Assembly: GCA_963855995.1 (NCBI GenBank)
Contig: OY979724.1
Coordinates: 6,611,772 to 6,675,771 of the forward strand
Origin: Muricea muricata
Taxonomy: Eukaryota > Cnidaria > Anthozoa > Malacalcyonacea > Plexauridae
Length of the DNA stretch: 64,000 nucleotides
Direction: 5' to 3'
Positions 10,673 to 23,400 of this stretch are shown piece after piece. Both the position numbers and the translations under genes were made by a program. Within the stretch, counting starts at the first letter, position 1. Each line of letters opens with the position of its first letter. Under the pieces are notes generated by a model that ran no database searches, was not told where the DNA came from, and saw only the letters and a program-made list of their open reading frames with translations.

Positions 10673-11321
10673 CAGTGAACTCAAATAAGACTGGAACGCT
10701 ACGTGGAGCTGAAATTTTGAAGCCAAGATGGCGGAAATTGAAGCTCGTCTTGTAGGTATGATCCAGGCCCCTGCGCGGAAATATTACTGAATTCCGTATG
10801 AAAAATCGGCATCATCTGATATGAAAATTTCATATTTTCGGCCGACTATTTTTTTTAGGACGGCTTTCCCATGGCTCTAGAAATTATAGCAAGTGGTCTT
10901 ACAGAATAACCATATTTTAGAAACAGTTCATCATAAAAAGCAAAGTTATTTGGCAAATGAAATTCAAGTTCAGAAAAAAACCCGAGGAGAAACACAAGCA
11001 AACTTTTGTTTTTCTCGACCACCTATGAGGGATTTAAACAAAACACAGAATAATATGGACTGCAGTTAGATTAATCTTACCTTTTCGTTTAGTTTTTAGC
11101 TTTTAGGTAGGGTATTTACCGTTAAAATCAGCATTTAGGAGCAAAAATTGAAAAACATCGATCGGAAAACTTTAGTCATTTTTCAGCTCCCGCGAAGCCC
11201 ATGCAGAAAACACGCGTGTTTTATACCTACAAGACGGCCTTCAATTTCCGCCATCTTGGCTTCACCCAAAGCTCAGGCTATTTACCTGAAGGTATCGTTC
11301 CAGTCTTATTTGAGTTCACTG
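10673..11321. mobile_element. hAT-type MITE with 8-bp target duplication
   Basis: The ends are CAGTGAACTCAAATAAGACT and its inverted copy ...GAGTTCACTG, and the flanks carry the perfect 8-bp direct repeat TGTATGTC at 10665-10672 and 11322-11329. CAGTG-type ends with 8-bp duplications are the signature of hAT transposons. Inner repeats (CTTCAATTTCCGCCATCTTG) extend the arms to about 90 bp. There is no transposase, so it is non-autonomous. Confidence 0.9.
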
Positions 11322-11514
11322 TGTATGTCTGACACAGGCCTGGCCTGGACGTGAGTCTGACGCAAGTGTCCACCATGTTCTTAGTAAGCACAACATACGT
11401 GATATTGCGAAAAATCACGAGTGCAATTCGTGATCAGAGTGAAAATCGCTAACACAAATTTACCTTGCGAAAGCACGAAGATAGACATCTGGTACAATAG
11501 TAATCTGTGTTTAA

Positions 11515-12844
11515 GGTGGCTCCCTACAGTTGCAGGGCAGATCTATAGAGATCAGTGTGGACACAGATCAGGTATAGAACCAGATGTCTCACTAAGCAAA
11601 ATTTATGTCCGCGATTTTGAAGAGCTCGCGTCAGCTTTCGTCAGATTTGCTCGCGTCAGATTTGCTCGCGTCAGATCGCTCGCGTCAGATTTGCTCGCGT
11701 CAGACTTTCTCGCGTCAGATTTGCTCGCGTCAGATTTGCTCGCGTGGCGTGAATCTTTCTTGCTAAAAAGAAGCAGCGTATCATTTATCAGTAAAATTCG
11801 TCAAGAAAATAAAGATCAATAGGTAGTTGCGCCTAAAATCGCCGTTTAACTGCCAAAATTCTGTACTTCCCTATCTTTTTTCTGATAAAAAATGTGCATT
11901 ACACTTGCCAGATGTGTTGCGTGTCCAATTCGTGCTCTCACGTAAGCAGTACACGTCAGCGTGGCAAGTGCCATTGCGTGAGCAATTCGTGCTCTCTGGT
12001 TGCGTCATCTCGCGTGTGCAATTCGTGATCAGCCGAAAAATCGCGGACACGAAAACATAAGGAATAGATAGGAAGTGAGACATCTGGTTCTATACCTTAT
12101 CTGTGGTGTGGAGCTTCGCCGACCGGCAAATGTTTTGAAATGAACGACATATGAAAAGTTGTGTTTTGAGGTTTTTCTGCGGCGAAATCACCAAGTGTTC
12201 TGTACATGATAAAAAGTTTGTGAAACCTAAACAGTATGTACGTTTTCAACTGTTTTTTTCTGTTTTCCGACCGCGTTTTCGTAAGCTTTTACGTTTGCTC
12301 ATTCTGAAATGTTTTTCGTATGTCGAGTCGAAATTTTATCACGTCAGCAATGATTTTATGGATTTTAGCCTCGATTATCCGCTGTTTCCTTCGGTGAATT
12401 TTTTTTAAAACTACGTCCAGTTGTTATACCATATCTAAGGTAAGACATATTCGAATTTAAAAAAAATCTACAAATACGTTTCCCCGCAGTCGAAATCCAC
12501 GAATATATCAAAATCTGAATTATAAACCTGTCTTCAAATTTTGATATCTTTGTCCTTTATACATCAATAAACAACTAAAAAAATTTCAGAAAATTTGACC
12601 GAAGAGAAAGAAAGTTATTGTTCATTCATTGTGAAATTAAGCATTAAAACTGCAAAAAATAGAACCATATAGTTACCATAGCAGTTATTTTGTTTCTATT
12701 TTTCTATATATGCACACCAAACACTTTCATATCTTTCCTAATAGCACTCAAATTGCCCTGTTTCAAGTGTAGTCGGTACAAATTTCGTTGCAAGCTGATG
12801 TGTCGTGAAAAGCCTGACATTTTATGCTACTGTAGGGAGCCACC
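11515..12844. mobile_element. TTAA-flanked non-autonomous transposon
   Basis: Inverted ends GGTGGCTCCCTACAGT / ACTGTAGGGAGCCACC are flanked on both sides by TTAA (11511-11514 and 12845-12848). TTAA targets are used by piggyBac and Kolobok elements; I cannot tell which. A second inverted pair lies inside (GGTATAGAACCAGATGTCTC near 11570 and its complement near 12080), so it contains or derives from a further element. No intact transposase was seen. Confidence 0.8.
11624..11747. repeat. 15-bp minisatellite
   Basis: About eight imperfect copies of TTGCTCGCGTCAGAT stand head to tail. They create the repetitive part of the 11421-11822 ORF, which is therefore not a gene. Confidence 0.85.
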
Positions 12845-12888
12845 TTAAGGGACGTGTGAATTTAAATTAGTCTCATTACTATTAACAG

Positions 12889-12965
12889 TGATGAAGATTC
12901 GAGCTTACGGATCGAAAGCTCTGCGATAATAACTTACGTGGTGTTTCCACAAAAATATAAGCTGT
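12889..12965 (+). repeat. Interspersed repeat unit
   Basis: The unit AGCTTACGGATCGAAAGC...TTACGTGGTGTTTCCACA recurs inverted at 20745-20815 and partly at 18156-18240. It appears to be a shared end of a dispersed repeat, probably SINE- or MITE-related. Confidence 0.55.
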
Positions 12966-15900
12966 ATCGCTGACATTATCTGATGTAACCTGCAGTACTC
13001 AATACTGTAGTTTACACTGTAAACATTCATACAAGAACTGAGTTTGAGTCAGCTATGGTTGCTAAATAACAGCTAGGGCCTAACGCTGTTGAATATTGTA
13101 TTTGCATTCATATAATTAACATAATTGTTCAATTCTATTCAGTTGAGCAACAATCGCAGCAGGGCACCGCATATATTAGTACCGTGTATGGTTATTTGAG
13201 ATTATGCGAGCAGGGTGGAAAATTTGGGCACACAGACGTATTTTTGCCGTTTTTAACACCACGTAATACAATTTGCCGTTCGTAGCACCACGTAATACGT
13301 AATAGTATGCACAAGGTCGTCTTCGCTTTCTTTGAAAGGTTCCAGGGAGGGAGAGGGTTTGAATGCTCCTGTTTAGTCCATTGAGGAATCTATGATGAAT
13401 GGCGCTTATGCGGAAGACACTGAATATGACCTTCTCTGTGTCATTCCATGTTATGTAGCACGCTGCTTACAATACCTTTCTTCTTTTGTGACAAACTTTA
13501 ACAATAAAAACGTCAGCAGGAACAAGATTTTGATCAGCAAGATCCTCGCTGGAGGGTGTAGGAAGCTCACCATGCACTAAACAACATACCATCACACTTA
13601 AATGTTGTTGTTCGCAATACTGGAATATTATTTCGTTACAAGAAGTTGAAGGTCATGGGTTTACCTAAAGCAGGTATCATGGCCATGCACATAACCATCA
13701 ACAAATATATTATGCCCACATCCGTTATAGTCAATTTTAGCTGATTTTACACGAGAAGCTTCGCAAGTTTGAGTACGTTTGGAAAAATTGCGGGGGGTGG
13801 AATTCGAAACAAACTTTGTAATAAACTTTGTTGACGAAATTGTGACCGCGGCGAATTCAATGAATGAAATTTATTTTTACAAAGCAGTGGAGAGTTTGAA
13901 AAAACGAAGAATACAAGAAAACAGATGCAAATATAAGTTAGAGCATTCTTGAGTATCCTACTGTGCTTAGTTAAAAGTTAAAAGAAAGTTTTTGTAAGTT
14001 TACCCCTCGTAATTTTATTCACCCTTTTTTCTAAGCTTCATAAACTACAGTATGCGCTCCTCCTTAAATTGCCTACAGTTTGTCGTCACAGCCAAACGTA
14101 GGAAATGTGCATTAGAACCGAGAACTAGAGCAGGAAAACATGAAAAATAGCAGCACTGACAGCCTCACAAGGCAAATGTCACACAAAGTAGATGAAGACC
14201 TGGCAAGATCCGAAAAGCAACAAAATAGATCTAACATTTTTCTTTTTGGCATGACTGTTCAAATAAAAACCGCACACATGCACAAACGTTTAACATCGGT
14301 CAAAGATTTGCAATTACCGCGGCAAAAATCGAACTCATCACGACCTTGATGTTGCTAGCGTCATGCCCTACCGCCTGAGCAACGCGGGCTAAGTCGGAAT
14401 TGCGCCGATGAATTATGATATTAAAGTACGGACTAAGTATTGTTCAGGGCTGGATTCATGGCACGCAGCAGATTGAAACATGTCTTGTAAGAGAATAATG
14501 TCCTGAGGCACACAAATAAGGAAACCTTGACAAGAAGCTGAATGTTTTGGCAGCAAATTTCTAAGTGCTTAGGTCCAGGTAAAACTAAAATGACAGTAAC
14601 TGTGTCATCTTTACCTGGTCCACGAAAGAAGCCATTGAATGTCAAATTGAGGTATCCACTTTTTTCGGAGCTAAAATTTAAAACAACATGTGATTCATAT
14701 ACAATAGAAAAATGATGATACAGTCATTAGGTTTAGAAATTTATGTGCAACTCTGCTTAATCATGAAGAAGGTATTGAGCTTATCAGATTTGCCTTCACA
14801 GTGTTTGGCCTGAAGGTTTGAAACACAGTATCACAGTAAAAATACCTGAGTGGTGAATTTTCTGCATTCTTCCTTTCGCACTTTTCTAGCAAATCGTCAA
14901 CTCTGAATTTCTCACTGAATGATCAGTAACAGAGCAGTTATGCAGTTTGTTTATCCTGCTTCAGGTGAGCACTAGTGATTGACTGACTGTTGGTCACATG
15001 TTTGTCTGTTTTTTTTCAAATCGAAAAGTCGATCGTTTCCGCGCTAAGGGATTTTCTTACTCAATATACACCAATGTTGATTTATTAATGATTTCGGAAT
15101 CATGATGGTGCCAAAAAGGTGCCATCATAATTTTGATCATCTCTAAAGGTCTGTATGCAAGGATTTTAAGTAGAGATACATCCGATTTCAGAATTTTAGC
15201 ATTAGTAGCTAACTAGTGTACAACTATTTGACTACTACCCACCATGTACATTGCACATGTCAGATACATGTTATTTCAAGTGATCTCTCAAAAGTAAGAA
15301 AAAAATTTCATTCATACAGTAGTTTCAAGTGGTTGTGTAACATTCTGTTCAGTGTACTGATATCAATAAAATACCATTTGAAAAAGTATAGTCATTATTT
15401 TGACTACCAGTGACATGAAATTATCCCCAATTTTGATTCGCCCTGATATAATCTAAATGAAATTCCAATAAGAAATTTTGCCTAAATCCAGTTATGTTGG
15501 TTTGGCCCATATTTACTAATTCCAAATTTTGTTCAATCTAGAAATAACCATGTGCACATGACAATGATAAGGCAGGTTTTCTACCAATAAGGGGGAGATG
15601 GTTCCGTGGCTGATTATCAGTTGATCCATAGAGCACACAACACCCAATGTAACAAGCACTACACAGCCTACCTCCATATTATAAACCTAATCTGATACAG
15701 GATTGTTTCTCTTCAACAGTTACCTTTGTTCCTTGGTATTGTTTCTTGTTCTACGATGTCTCATGTACGATAAATTTCTGTGCAAAAATATGGGCTACAG
15801 AGCAAGTGAAACACTAAGTATTAGCTTTTACAAATTTTGTAACTTTTTCAAATTCATTGCAGCTAGTATGGTTACAGGTAATGGAAGTTTTATACCAACA

Positions 15901-16969
15901 TGATGCATGGTGCTAATAGGGGGGGGACTTGTGGAAACAGCCTGCAGCAAGCCTGTGGATACCAAACTTTTGTCAATCAACTTGGAACAAGTCTATTGGT
16001 AGCTTGCAAATTGTGGTCAACAAGCCATTGAAAGTCACGAAAACAGAAACCTCACATCAACACATTTGTGGTAACTTGTGCACTTTTGGCTGTGTATTGA
16101 TGTTCTTCACAATCTCTTTTCAAATCGATTGTTTTTATTGCGTAGTTTCTCCAGCTTTATGCTATGTGATGCGTACTTAGCACCATCAATCAGATTGCCA
16201 ATGGCAAATTGGTATTCGAATAAAATTATGTACATTTATTAGACTCACCGTTATTATATTCCTAGTCCTTAAAAAGCGATATATCTGGGTCGGCTCTGTT
16301 AAAAAAACATATACAATTTAATGCAATGTCAAAATGTCATTACTATGAAACAAAACAAGATAGAAAGACACGTAAAATACAATATATTTTTTACTAACTT
16401 TCGAATGTACGAAGAAACGTTTCATGGTCACTTCTTAACTGTTCAAACTTTGGATTCCTAGCGGCCGTATAAGATGCTTCTCCTTTATCAGACATTATTC
16501 ACAATCTCAGATATCAGTAGACAAAATGAGTACTAGTTACTAAAATTTGTATGCATATAAACGTATTTACGACAAAACAAGCGCCATTACTAGACTACCA
16601 CCTCCTCATGGCTGCATGTATGGACATTGCGAGGATAAACGTTCATCCCCCCCCCCGAAATTTAAATTTCCGCGCGCTTCTTTTCCCCTCCATGGCCAGC
16701 GCCAGCGTCCAAACTGAACACATTTAAAAACTTTGTTTTTTTATGAAAATGGCCATTCGCATGCCTTGCTCGTTATAAGACTTACAAGGAGCAACGTTTT
16801 AAATAATAACAATAATAGAGTCCTGACAGTATTGCCTTTGCAATTGAAGAGGGTGGTAAGGGGGGGGGGGGATAGCGGTTTCACAACAATTCACGTGTCT
16901 TTAACCAAAAGCTTCGTGTTTCATTTACAATTACAATTTGTTTGCAGATTTATAACTCGTTATTTTCAC
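12966..16969. other. AT-rich intergenic DNA
   Basis: Apart from the tRNA-like stretch listed separately, no gene is supported; ORFs here are short, with stops in every frame and no recognised motif. A poly-C run at about 16648 and a poly-G run at about 16860 are simple sequence. Confidence 0.5.
14316..14389 (-). pseudogene. tRNA-Ala(AGC)-like sequence, degenerate
   Basis: On the minus strand the 5' part reads GCCCGCGTTGCTC...GGGC, with an anticodon loop CTAGCAA (anticodon AGC) closed by four of five pairs and a GTTCGAT loop downstream. The T stem and acceptor stem are poorly paired, so it is a pseudogene or the head of a SINE rather than a working tRNA. Confidence 0.35.
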
Positions 16970-17157
16970 CCGATCCGAACGTTGTATCCCAATAAAATTA
17001 TTGTCTCCAATAAATTACTGGGATTGTTAGGGTTAGGGTCAGGGTTGGAGTCTGGGTAAGGGTTCATTTTATATGCATGAAATGACAATTCCAGTAACTA
17101 CTGGAATTATCAAACGTTGTAACCAGTAATTTTATTGGAATACAACGTTCGGATCGG
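16970..17157. mobile_element. Small MITE with telomere-like core
   Basis: Inverted ends CCGATCCGAACGTTGTA / TACAACGTTCGGATCGG are about 30 bp long with internal mismatches. Between them lies GTTAGGGTTAGGGTCAGGG and further degenerate TTAGGG-like units at about 17028-17065. It lies just downstream of the last exon of the carrier gene. Confidence 0.7.
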
Positions 17158-17319
17158 TTGTTATTTTAGATAAAAATCTTATTATTTCAATATGTAAATA
17201 GCGTCCTCCAACTTGTATCGGGGTAGAGTCCAGGCGTCTTGCAATAGATTTTGCTACTCCAGATTATAGAGCTCATGCATTAGGCTGTTTCCGTTTTCAC
17301 TGACTGTTGTAATTTTCCG

Positions 17320-17461
17320 TCACTTTCGATTCTCCATGCCCAGTAGCGTGAAAGCAAACGCGAGTATTTTTTCGTACGTGAGAAACATAAACGCAGCAGT
17401 TAATACAGTTTGTGTAAGCTTTGCTTCTAATCCTTTGTATAGACCTTTTAAGCCATTTTGT
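17320..17461 (-). CDS. SLC25A17: SLC25A17-like last exon
   Basis: Acceptor CCTTTTTTTAG, then [20 protein letters not shown] and [20 protein letters not shown], ending GMENRK and TGA at 17320-17322. This is the last transmembrane helix of the carrier and its short C-terminus. It begins in phase 2, which no placed exon supplies, so one exon upstream is missing from my model. Confidence 0.9.
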
Positions 17462-20400
17462 CTAAAAAAAGGCACAAAATTCAGGGTAAATATAATAGGG
17501 TAGTTCGGCGTGTAACATGCCCTAAGGCCTTCAGTGTTTGATCAAAAGATATTTTTATATAGTACGAGTACGAGATACCAGAATAAATGTCATGTAAACC
17601 ACCTAGATCAGTAATCAAACAGCAAAGTGTATCGTCGTGTAGTAGAATTTTACTGTATAATATAGATATGTATTCCAGGACCTCCCTGAAAAACACTTGG
17701 GCGAGCGAAGCTTCGTGAATAATGCATGAGTCAAATCCAAGCGTGCCCATCCCCCCCCCCACCCCCGGGCCACCCCGGGGCATTTGCTTGTCTAGTACGT
17801 CCCAGGGGTGGGGCATTTGCGTGCGAACCTTTGCCCGGGGGTGGGGCATTTGAAATGATGATTCTATTATTTTAGAACAAATAATAATACAAAACAACAC
17901 GATCAAACCAGTTTCAAACAATATCAAAATATATGTTAATATGTTATGATATAAAAGAAGGTTTCAAATAATGTCCCTATTTATTGTTTGTAGTACTGGT
18001 AATTAGACTGTATTGAATATTGTATTGAATATTAAAATAACACGTTAGTGTTTAGTATTCAAACCCTAAATCCAAATTGTTTTCGAAATATGCGTAATAT
18101 AATTTCTGTTTAGTAATAAATTCCCTGTATGTTTGCGTAGTGATTTTCAAGTTAAAATATAATTTTGTGGAAACACCACGTAAGTTTATTATTATCATGT
18201 AATAAACTTACGTGGTGTTTCCACAAAATTATATTTCAATGAATTCTGTTTATTTCATGCTTCGTATAAATCATATATATTAATTCAATAGTCGTATATA
18301 TGATTTATACGAAGCATAAAATGAACAGAATTATTACGCCTATTTAAAAAACAATTTGGATTTAGGGTTTCAGATTTCAGGTGTCCCCGGGGAGGGGAAT
18401 TTGCCGACTACTTTTTGCCCCACTGCGGGGCATTTTCACATGTATTTTATCCCCGCCCCCGGGGATTAACCACGTATTTTAAAAATTTGTCAAAAGCCCG
18501 GGGGTTGGCCCGGGGGGGAAGGGGGATGGGCACGCTTGGATTTGACTCATCCATAAATACTATTAATTCATTTTTGAGTCGGTTTTCTCTGATGTACCGC
18601 GGGTTGTGTATAGGTTATTTACCTTGAATAAATAATTAGATCAAAGTCGTGAAAAAATCTCAACGAATCTCGACTTAAATTGTTTAAAGTCAAAAGACTC
18701 GGTTAGAAAACCTCCTCAAAAATAAATTAAGTTAGTTAAATACGTCGGGATGTATGTCATACAAAACCCTCGGACGCTGCGCGTCCTCGGGGGCTGTATA
18801 TGACATACATCTCTCCTTCTCGGTATTTAACTCTAACTTATTATTTTACAAGCTTTGATCTCATCACAAATTTGGGACCAGTATCAAAGATCGGAACACT
18901 AAATTATTTTTAATGCATCAGATTATTTTAAAGAAAAACATAAAATGATAGGATGACTACGTTGTTTCTTGGTCTTTCTATCAACTCATTTATAAGTGGG
19001 ATTCACTTTATTAAAATTGAGGGAGATCGACTTATTTTTTCTAGAAAGGGGGCAGAAAGGAAGCAATTGCATGATTTGTATGCTTTTGGTGTTAGAATTG
19101 TGGAGGAAGGAAGGGCTGTTGAGACTTTTTAAAAGAAACGGGACATCAGAAAGGGGGTGATTTCTAGCAAACAGCGGGGTTTTAACACCTCTGCTACATA
19201 TATGACATTTGTTGTCAGAACCACATCACTCTCGTGCAACTTAAAAGCTTAATTAACTGTATTGTTCCATTTACCTTAGTATCTGCGCAATTATTTTCAT
19301 AAAATTTGGTCGCTTTGATTCATCTTTCCAGTAGCCAGTCTAAAAATATGTAATGTAATACATTGAAATGAAAACAGTTTTATCATAATCTTGTAACTTG
19401 ATTTTGGCAATGAGTCGAAATATCACCAAAATAAGCAAAATTGCTTACAAACTATGAAACCAGCATTTCCTTGCATAGAGCTGTTCAAGAATGTTATCTG
19501 AATTTTTCATGCAAATGCACGTACAATTTTGTTTCGTATTTTCTACTTGTGAAATACTGTGCATGATTGTAGATTTTTCACATTAAATCACATATATACG
19601 CCTGTAAAGTGTGAAGCCGATACAAATGAATATAAATCAGTCACCAACACTCGTGGTTGTAACAGAATGATACAACCACGAGAGTTTGTAACTTCAAACC
19701 TGAGTTAGTGTTGATTCATGTTAAAGTTTAACCCCCTGTATTATTTTTTTGCATTTGTGCATGTTTACTTTAAAACTTATCCTCTCAAATTTTAAACCAG
19801 GGCTAACGCTAAACGCCTAAACCAGCTTTGAACAACACGGCCATGATGCATACTAACTTTGCACTGTACATACCCGTTGTTTACATTGAGCAACTTGACA
19901 GGGATATGTGAGGATTGTAGCGACGGTTTTTGCAATCGCACCGATTACAAAGTACATCCACGATGGAAGCTAAACGAAAAAGAAACACGGAGGAAATGAA
20001 CTGCAGTCAAACAAGGATAAATATTGGTGAGTGTTTAGAAGTACTGTATTTTCTTGCAATTTCGAAATGATCTCGATGTTCCGCCTTGTTTTTTACAGGT
20101 TTTGGAAAATATGACTGAGCATAGGAAGCCAATGCCGGCGGGAGGGGGGGGGGGGGATCGTAAGCTGTTATGATTGAGCTGGTAACTAGCTTAGCGTAGA
20201 TTCTTGTGGCGATTTCTTACTTTTACCGAAGAGAAGAGACCGTCGCCATATCGGGAGACTTGAATTAAAACTATACATGTTTTGATTGGCTTATTTTTTG
20301 ATACTGAACATACCCACGACCTTCAGATTTGCTTCACGAGTAGAAAAATATCAATCATGATAGATTTCCTTGAGGCCTCGCGAGCTTCATGGAAATAAAC

Positions 20401-23400
20401 CGCGCATGAGCGCCAGTAGCTAGGCCAGCAGCTCTGGTGTACCGCGAGCTCAAATTATATATAGCAAGCGTTAGGTATCATATACCGAGTGTTCAAGAGA
20501 AAAACAACAACAAAAATTCTCGAATCTGTGTTTATGGTTGACCGGTCAAAGCACTGGTCTGTGTTAGGATTAGATCTAGGCTTGAAGCAGATTATTCAAA
20601 TCCTATTCAAATCACAACCATACAGCAACGCAGCAGACACGACGTTTTGTCGACTGGTACGTGGTATAGCTTAATAGCTTTGTGAAAATAGAAAAAGGAA
20701 TCTTTAAAAATTGGTATATATCAATCTACTGCATTACAATCAAAGTATAATTTTTCAGAAACACCACGTAAATTTATTATCGCAAAGCTTTCGATCCGTA
20801 AGCTCGTATCTTCATCAGAAGCTGAAAATGACGAAGATCGAAAGCTTTGCTGGCTCGCTACCAATCCCAGTTGGCTCGATAGCTCAATTGGTAGAGCGGC
20901 GGTCTAGAAACCTGAAGATGCGAGTTCGAATCCCGCTCGAGACAATGAATTTTTCGTTGTTCTCTGCACTGTCAGATTAATATGAATCTAGTTTTTCATA
21001 TCTCTGAGGTTGTTCTGAAATTTGATGACAAAGATCAGATGATAAAGGTCGGATGACAAAGATGTCTCCACAAAATTGTATTTAGATTAATAATCGCTAT
21101 TCAGACATACAATACTTAATCTATAATAATCTTTTTTATCCACCGTGTTGGTCTCATTTCTAGCATCCTCTCGTACCGTACCTCCTTGTTAGCGCCCCTC
21201 ATATATCTCTTAAAAGTTTCATAAACTGTGAACTGTATTGCAGGATTAGTGGCGAGTACGAGTGAAGCTCTTGTTCCACTCCATAAACCTCTGAAGCCTT
21301 CTTCACGAAATATCTGTTGAACAGCGTCTACGCAAAACAGAACAATATCCTAAACTGAAGAGGAAAAAATTCGACTTTTGCAACACATAAAAGGCACGGT
21401 CCCTGCAACTTACACGAGCTTTTACTATAAATATGCAATTACACCACTGTGTATGCAGAACTACGAGGGCACTACAGTAATATCGGGAAGTTCTTAAAAA
21501 TAAGTGAGCCGCTACAGGCAATGTTGTAAAATATTTTACCCAAAAGCGTGCAAAGGGCGCGACAGCTTTTTAGTTTCTCCCACTGCAATAGTAGATGTAT
21601 ACATTTTAAGGGTAATCATTAATTAACAATAATGGATCAAGATTACACTGAAAATCCGTGACAGAAAAGTCGTCCTACTGCTAAAATCGCTGGGTATTCT
21701 AGTACTGTATAGTGTTTTAAGTTAGGTTTGGTTAGGAACTTTATTTTACCAGATTAACACGTGACAGTAATATGAATACTGATAAACCAATAGTACTGAG
21801 TTGTTCAATATTTGTCGATTTTAGGAAGGCAGGGAAACCGGAGTACCCAGAGAAAACCCTCGAAGCACAGGAGAGATCAACCGCGGGAATTCAAGTCACA
21901 TGCAAAACCAAATGTACGCCTGACATGGTTTTGCAGTGGTGAGAGGCACAATGCACTAACCTCTTAAGCCACCCGTGCTCCCCCTTTAAATAATCTGTGA
22001 TGGGGTAGGTGATTTACGCACCGGGGGGGGGCTTAACAAACTGCCCTATGCATTCAAATTATAATAATAAAACTTAAAAGCTCGTCCTTTTTATGCACCC
22101 AGTGGGAGCTATATCTACTTTACTATTAGATCAGAGGGCGCATACCTATGCACCGATTAATTTTTCAGAGTGAACGGTCGAGTCATATAAGCCTACCTAG
22201 TAATCCACTGTACTTGTATTGTACTTTCTTGTTCATTTCTTCTGACTTCAGATTAACACCTTGAAGTTTCATTCTTGTGTTAGCCACCCACAGCGGTGTC
22301 GTAATCAGAACGTTGATTACACCTTAAGGAAGTCATTAATGAATCAGGCCTGTCTACGACGTCGAACGTTTTACATGTGGAGAACCTGATGTCAACAAGA
22401 CACCTCGGCAAGACACCAGGCATTCACTGAGAAGAAAATGGCGACGGAAATGGGACGTCTAAAACAGGTCTCAGTAAAACATGGGTTAATTGAGTGATAC
22501 GAAGAAATGTGTAAGTGGAAACACAACGTGAATGACGGCAACACGATCTATTGCATGCATATTTCTTCACCGCACGCGAACAGAAAGAAAAAAAGTAGGA
22601 ACCGTTGCTACTTGTTCGCGGCGAATTTATAAACCTATATTTTAACCAATCACGTTGCCGAATTTTTTTTCGCGTGGAAGATAGGCCTCAGTCGAGATAT
22701 TCGGCAGGAAATGCATGTCACAGCATGTCATGCATGTCACAGCAATGTCAGCGGTAGGTTATGTGAGTGGCACCAAACTCTTCAGTCTATTTTTGCGTTT
22801 CAGTGTTTTTAAGGACATTTGATCAAAGTTGGATTAGCACTAAAACTGGGTTAAACTTTGACCCACTGTTTTAGTTTCCTTTAAAGCTGTTAAGAGATTT
22901 TCTTTGAATTTCACGTTAACCCAGGGTTAACGGCTTTTGAAAAATTGGCCCATGAGCTGTAATGTCGCCCTTACCCGCAAAAAATCCAAATAGTAAATCC
23001 ACCATAGCAGTTTCGGGTGAATTCTTAGAGATGTAGGCAGCTTTGAGTCCATTAAATGTATAAAAGTAGACAAAATTTGAACAGTATAGGCTGGAAAGGA
23101 CAGGTAGCAGACCACGATACAACGAGGATCTGTTAAAATACAAACAAACATGTATTGATGTAGAAATTTACCGGTATCCCGACGTTTCGATAATTTCATA
23201 TGGAAAGTTAGTAGCCATATTGTAATTATAGCCAGGATGCTGTGCGGCGCAGATTGGGTTCTTCTTAACTCGTCGATTGATTGTGTAACTCGAATCCTTG
23301 GTTTCTGTTAGTAACCTACAGGTTTGGATTATTTAAACTTCTAGATTGTTCTTTGACAAATTCAGCGGTGAAGTTACTGTACTTACTGTCTCCCATATAT

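Larger units (their letters stand above)
9893..12888. mobile_element. Composite inverted-repeat element holding nested insertions
   Basis: The terminal sequence AGACTAATTTAA(G/A)TTCACACGTCCCTTAA at 9906-9934 returns inverted at about 12845-12880. The next block (ACTATT(A/G)TACCAGATGTCTATCTTCG) is also inverted, at about 10513-10540 and 11477-11500. Removing the three insertions listed below gives a compact element whose terminal repeats read continuously. It encodes no recognised protein. Target duplications are not clear. Confidence 0.6.

Noticed and set aside
11421-11822. 133-codon plus ORF
   Set aside because: Its repeated part is the translation of the 15-bp minisatellite.
14316-14389. 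Functional tRNA-Ala gene
   Set aside because: T stem and acceptor stem do not pair well; kept only as tRNA-like.
19963-20026. Plus-strand first exon starting [12 protein letters not shown] with a donor GTGAGT
   Set aside because: The opposite strand is carrier exon 7 and its pyrimidine tract; the apparent exon is the reverse of that acceptor.
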